The notes below the pieces were generated by a model. The model was not told the DNA's origin. It saw nothing but the letters and a program-made list of their open reading frames with translations, and did not search any database. This document shows, in pieces, positions 14,186 to 17,040 of a stretch of 17,040 bases of DNA. Source of the stretch: an uncultured Bacilli bacterium. GTDB lineage: Bacteria; Bacillota_I; Bacilli_A; RF39; UBA660. The stretch is from positions 13,384 to 30,423 of the forward strand of contig CAJTKV010000016.1 in NCBI GenBank assembly GCA_910577075.1, in the 5' to 3' direction. The first letter of the stretch is position 1; each line of letters starts with the position of its first letter. The translations under genes were made by a program, and so were the position numbers.

Positions 14186-15088
14186 ATGATAAAATTACGA
14201 ATAGATAATGTAGAATTTAAATTAAGGGAATATCAGGATTTTAATTGGTTAAATAATTATGGAAAGGTTTTTTCGGTTATAGATGAAACTGGTAGTGGTT
14301 GTATATCTTTTGGAGTTGAAAAAGGAAATAAAAAATATTTTTTTAAGATAGCTGGTGCCAAGACCGTTGAGGCAGAAATTTCAGAAAACGAATCGATTAT
14401 ATTATTAAAAGAGGCGGTAAAAAAATATGAGGATATAAAACATCCAAATTTAATTAATTTAATAGATAGTTTTGAAGTAAATGAATTTTTTGTGGCAGTG
14501 TTTGAATGGGCTAAAGGAGAATGTTTATTTGATCATTGGAATTTTAATAAATACAAAGAATATTCAAATTTAGAAACACCTGCCGAAAAGTTAAAAAGAT
14601 TAGCTATCGATAAAAGAGTAAATGTGGTTTTAAAGCTCTTTTCCTTCTTTGAAACTTTTATTGAAAGTGGATATGTGGCAGTAGATTTTTATGACAGTAG
14701 CATAATGTACGATTTTGAAAATGATTTTGTTACTTTTTGTGATATAGATTTATTTAGAAAAACACCTACAATAAATGATATAGGAGAGGACTATTTTGGA
14801 ACGAAAAGATTGAAAGCCCCAGAAGAAAATAAGTTGGGGGCAACTATAGATGAATTAACGAGTGAATTTACCTTAGGGGCAATAATATTTGATATGTTTA
14901 GTAATGTTAAAAACACAGATGAAAGATATGAAAAAGGAATTTTTATTCCAAATAGTATCGAAGACTTTGAATTGGAACAAAATGTTTATGATGTGTTACG
15001 AAAAGCAACTAGTTATGACAGAAATAATAGGTATAAATCTATTAAAGAATTTCATAATGCTTTTGTAAAAGAATTGAAGAGTAATTGA
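14186..15088 (+). CDS. Atypical eukaryotic-like protein kinase
   Basis: This 300-aa protein has the protein-kinase fold. A Gly-containing strand GSGCISFGV (36-44) is followed by Lys54 (KKYFFKIAG), which fits the ATP-binding lysine. A helix with Glu70-Glu76 follows, then HPNLINLIDSFE (86-97) and VAVFEWAKGE (hinge, about 103-112). The catalytic loop is degenerate: VAVDFYDSSIMYDFE (164-178) keeps Asp167 but lacks the HRD and the usual Asn. The metal-binding DFG is CDIDLF (185-190). GTKRLKAPEE (205-214) is a good activation-segment APE motif, and DRNNRYKSIKEF (278-289) matches the last kinase helix. No membrane segment or sensor is present. It may be a low-activity kinase or pseudokinase. The stop TGA at 15086-15088 is the first codon of the 46-bp repeat. 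Confidence 0.8.
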   Translation: MIKLRIDNVEFKLREYQDFNWLNNYGKVFSVIDETGSGCISFGVEKGNKKYFFKIAGAKTVEAEISENESIILLKEAVKKYEDIKHPNLINLIDSFEVNEFFVAVFEWAKGECLFDHWNFNKYKEYSNLETPAEKLKRLAIDKRVNVVLKLFSFFETFIESGYVAVDFYDSSIMYDFENDFVTFCDIDLFRKTPTINDIGEDYFGTKRLKAPEENKLGATIDELTSEFTLGAIIFDMFSNVKNTDERYEKGIFIPNSIEDFELEQNVYDVLRKATSYDRNNRYKSIKEFHNAFVKELKSN

Positions 15089-15131
15089 TATAAATGGATA
15101 ACAATCAAAAAAATACAACTATTAGCTAGTT
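15086..15131 (+). repeat. Left copy of a 46-bp direct repeat (truncated rbgA 5' end)
   Basis: These 46 bases match 16414-16459 with four substitutions and no gaps. They contain the TGA of the kinase, the 5-base gap TATAA and the first 12 codons of rbgA (ATG at 15094). Two of the substitutions change AAC-TGG to AGC-TAG, so the copy ends after 11 residues (MDNNQKNTTIS) and is dead. Similarity ends abruptly after 15131. The rest of the gap to 15330 is very AT-rich, with no recognisable gene. Confidence 0.85.
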
Positions 15132-15330
15132 GATTATGGTTTAATTAAGAATATCGTAAAACCTTTATAAATAAAGAAAATAACTCGATTTGGATCTTGC
15201 ATATTTTAATTAGAATATGGATAAAAATACTAAAAATTTATAAAAATATAATAATTTGGGTGATATTTATTATAAGAATTAAAAGGATGATTACGATATT
15301 TAAGAACATAAGAGAGGTGAATATATAATT

Positions 15331-15681
15331 ATGAAAAATGATTTGCAGATAACTACTCACGATTTTTTAATATATCGAGATGATAATAATGATGTCAAAG
15401 TAAATGTATTATTAATTAATAATGATATTTGGTTAACACAAAATTTAATAGCTGAATTATTTGGAGTAGGAAGAAGTACAATAACAGAACATATTAATAA
15501 TATTTTAAATAGTGGTGAACTAAACGAAGAAACTTCTGTCGGAATTTCCGACGAAAGTACAGGTGGGAGAAAATCTAAAATATATAATTTAGATATGATT
15601 ATTGCAGTAGGATATCGTGTTAATTCTAAAAAAGCTACACAATTTAGAATATGGGCGACAAAAGTGTTAAAAGAATATTGA
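15331..15681 (+). pseudogene. Truncated RhuM-family protein, N-terminal part only
   Basis: The 116 residues match the N-terminal DNA-binding-like part of RhuM/virulence-family proteins: FLIYRDDNN, NDIWLTQNLIAELFGV (32-47), ITEHINNIL, GEL, then YNLDMIIAVGYRVNS (85-99) and FRIWATKVLKEY (105-116). Full-length relatives usually run to about 330 residues, and this frame stops right after the WATxVLKEY motif. The downstream sequence does not continue the family in any frame I could see. A short truncated protein could still be made, since GAGGTG (15314-15319) precedes the ATG. RhuM genes are typical of mobile and accessory DNA. The truncation suggests decay within the inserted segment. Confidence 0.75.
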
Positions 15682-15686
15682 ATTTT

Positions 15687-15815
15687 TTGACTAAAGCTAA
15701 AAATTTATATATATTTAAAGTAATAGGGAAATTAGATAGAATTAGATTTTTGGAGAATACAGATTTAACAGTAGAGGATTGTTTAACTAGTGTTTTAAAG
15801 AATTTATATAAATAA
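15687..15815 (+). pseudogene. Orphan C-terminal gene fragment
   Basis: A frame beginning at TTG 15687 (also open further upstream, overlapping the RhuM remnant) gives 42 residues with normal protein-like composition. They include GKLDRIRFLENTDLTVEDCL and end LKNLYK before TAA at 15813-15815. There is no ribosome-binding site or ATG. It looks like the 3' end of a gene whose front was lost when it was joined to the RhuM remnant. I cannot name the family. Confidence 0.4.
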
Positions 15816-15831
15816 TAATTGGAGGTATAGT

Positions 15832-16416
15832 ATGAAAGACTTTATATTTATAATTGGTCCTAGTGGAATAGGTAAAACTACTCTAGCAAAATCATTATAT
15901 AACCATTATAATGGCGTATATTTTGAGCAAAACATGATTCCAGAATTTGGTATTCCTAAAGGTGTAGATCAAGGAAAATTTGAAGAAGAAGTTATGTGGG
16001 AAAGTTCAATAAGGATTTTAAAATATTTTTATGAAAAGGGATTACGCAATATAATTGCTTTAGATTTTAATGATATAAGGACTAAGGAAATTCCAATTTT
16101 ATTTAAAGGAACTAATTTTATTACTTTAAAATTAGTATCTTCTGATTATGAGCAAAATAGAAAACAAATGATTTCGCGAGGGGAAAATGGATTAATAGAT
16201 TTAGAATTATTGGAAATCTCTACAAAAAAAATAATGTCCAGAGATTTGCTCCCTAACGAAGTAATTCTAGATATTGCTGGTAAATCAAAAGAGGATGTTT
16301 TAAAAGAAGCAATTCATTTAATTGATACCTATGAAAGTAAATTAGATTATAATTATACTGAACCTGATAAAAATCAATTTTATTCATGGGTTCAAAGTGA
16401 TGGATTAAGGAAGTGA
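15832..16416 (+). CDS. P-loop NTPase, small-kinase-like
   Basis: This 194-aa protein has a Walker A motif GPSGIGKTT at 9-17 near the N terminus and a hydrophobic strand IIALDFND (74-81, Asp78) as likely Walker B. NRKQMISRGENG (109-120) resembles the arginine-bearing lid of small nucleotide or metabolite kinases. The C terminus ends with a FYSWVQSDGLR segment that I recall from small P-loop proteins of Bacillota. It probably phosphorylates a small molecule, but the substrate is unknown. GGAGG at 15821-15825 precedes the ATG. Its last codons, AGG-AAG-TGA, supply the ribosome-binding site (AAGGAA) for rbgA, and its TGA is the first codon of the right repeat copy. Gene and rbgA are thus coupled even though the segment seems acquired. 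Confidence 0.8.
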   Translation: MKDFIFIIGPSGIGKTTLAKSLYNHYNGVYFEQNMIPEFGIPKGVDQGKFEEEVMWESSIRILKYFYEKGLRNIIALDFNDIRTKEIPILFKGTNFITLKLVSSDYEQNRKQMISRGENGLIDLELLEISTKKIMSRDLLPNEVILDIAGKSKEDVLKEAIHLIDTYESKLDYNYTEPDKNQFYSWVQSDGLRK

Positions 16417-16459
16417 TATAAATGGATAACAATCAACAAAATACAACAATTAACTGGTT
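16414..16459 (+). repeat. Right copy of the 46-bp direct repeat (intact rbgA start)
   Basis: This copy holds the TGA of the P-loop gene, TATAA, and the first codons of the intact rbgA. It pairs with 15086-15131 (42 of 46 identical). Together they bracket about 1.33 kb carrying the RhuM remnant, the orphan fragment and the P-loop gene. Confidence 0.85.
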
Positions 16460-17040
16460 CCCTGGACATATGGCGAAAACCAAGAGACAGATAAATGACT
16501 TATTACCGATAATCGATATGGTATATGAATTAGTAGATGCAAGAATACCTTTTTCATCAAGAATTGCCGATATTGATTCACTTATAAAGAATAAACCACG
16601 AATAATCATTATGACGAAAAGTGATTTGTGTGATTTAAAAGAGACTAATAAGTGGGTGAAAAAATATGAGGATTTAGGGCATAAGGTCGTTTTGGTTAAT
16701 TTATCGGATGCGAATGATTATAAAAAGATTATAAATGCGACTAATGAAATAGCAGATGCAATTAACCAAAAAAGGAAGGAAAAGGGTCTAAAAGAAAAAG
16801 AGATTAAGGGCTTAGTTGTAGGTATTCCCAATGTGGGAAAATCAACGTTCATAAATAAAATGGCCGGAAAAAAAGTAGCAGGAGTGGGAAATCGTCCGGG
16901 AGTTACGACAAATTTGGTTTGGCTTAAAACTAAGTTAAATATTCTGCTTTTAGATACTCCAGGTATTCTTTGGCCGAAATTTGACAGCCATGAAGTAGCG
17001 CTTAATCTTGCCAGTATGAGTGCTATAAAAAGTGAAGTGG
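16422..17040 (+). CDS. rbgA: Ribosome biogenesis GTPase RbgA/YlqF (3' end outside window)
   Basis: The frame is open from ATG 16422 to the window edge, giving 206 codons of a protein that is usually about 280-290 aa. It is a circularly permuted GTPase: the G4 motif TKSD (about 65-68) precedes G1 GIPNVGKST (about 134-142), G2 threonines in GVTTN, and G3 DTPG (about 178-181). The N terminus INWFPGHMAKTKRQI is diagnostic of the YlqF/RbgA family. It acts late in 50S ribosomal subunit assembly and is generally essential in Bacillota. The ribosome-binding site AAGGAA lies in the end of the P-loop gene, with its TGA between that site and the start. No promoter of its own is visible close by, so it may depend on transcription from the accessory block. 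Confidence 0.92.
   Translation, partial: MDNNQQNTTINWFPGHMAKTKRQINDLLPIIDMVYELVDARIPFSSRIADIDSLIKNKPRIIIMTKSDLCDLKETNKWVKKYEDLGHKVVLVNLSDANDYKKIINATNEIADAINQKRKEKGLKEKEIKGLVVGIPNVGKSTFINKMAGKKVAGVGNRPGVTTNLVWLKTKLNILLLDTPGILWPKFDSHEVALNLASMSAIKSEV

Noticed and set aside
15201..15218. Imperfect palindrome ATATTTTAATTAGAATAT as an operator
   Set aside because: It is entirely AT-rich within degraded sequence, is not placed at a promoter and is likely a chance match.
1..17040. CRISPR arrays, tRNA or rRNA genes, transposases or integrases
   Set aside because: I found no regularly spaced repeats, cloverleaf-like segments, or recombinase motifs in any gene.

Overview
The window is AT-rich bacterial DNA with dense, mostly short operons. 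It has strong Shine-Dalgarno sites, TATAAT-type promoters (often with an extended TG-N motif) and U-tailed hairpin terminators. TGA is a real stop at 13298, 15088, 15681 and 16416, and tryptophan is written TGG, so the standard code applies and Mycoplasma-type code 4 is excluded. The protein families (RhuM-like, YlqF/RbgA, CCA-enzyme-like HD) fit a low-GC Bacillota, plausibly an uncultured gut Bacilli or Clostridia lineage. That placement is inference, because no marker rRNA is present.

Layout. 1-1929: an operon of a uracil-DNA glycosylase-family protein (5' end outside the window), a HAD hydrolase and a cytoplasmic S41-type peptidase homologue, closed by a hairpin at 1941-1967. 2010-5688: a second operon with two tandem paralogues of unknown function (512 and 511 aa) and a stand-alone HD phosphohydrolase resembling the HD part of CCA-adding enzymes. 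5697-6599 (minus) and 6712-7581 (plus): two unrecognised genes driven by a compact divergent promoter pair. 7636-8487: an isolated purC. 8523-8906 (minus): a small protein with a phage-type sequence signature. 9047-11294: a von Willebrand A protein followed directly by a membrane-anchored J-domain protein, then an unrecognised helical protein at 11376-12185 under its own promoter.

12296-16416 looks like an accessory block. It holds a GNAT acetyltransferase, a small HGS-motif (possibly ADP-ribosyltransferase-like) protein, an HD protein, an atypical protein kinase, a RhuM-like gene cut to 116 codons, orphan coding fragments and a P-loop kinase-like protein. It abuts rbgA/ylqF, which runs off the right edge.

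The most informative structural signal is a 46-bp direct repeat. The stop codon plus 5' end of rbgA (16414-16459) is also present at 15086-15131, immediately after the kinase gene. There it carries a nonsense change at codon 12. The 1.3 kb between the copies (RhuM fragment, orphan fragment, P-loop gene) therefore appears to have been inserted at the rbgA start, duplicating that end and leaving rbgA intact. No integrase or transposase is visible. I see no rRNA, tRNA or CRISPR array.
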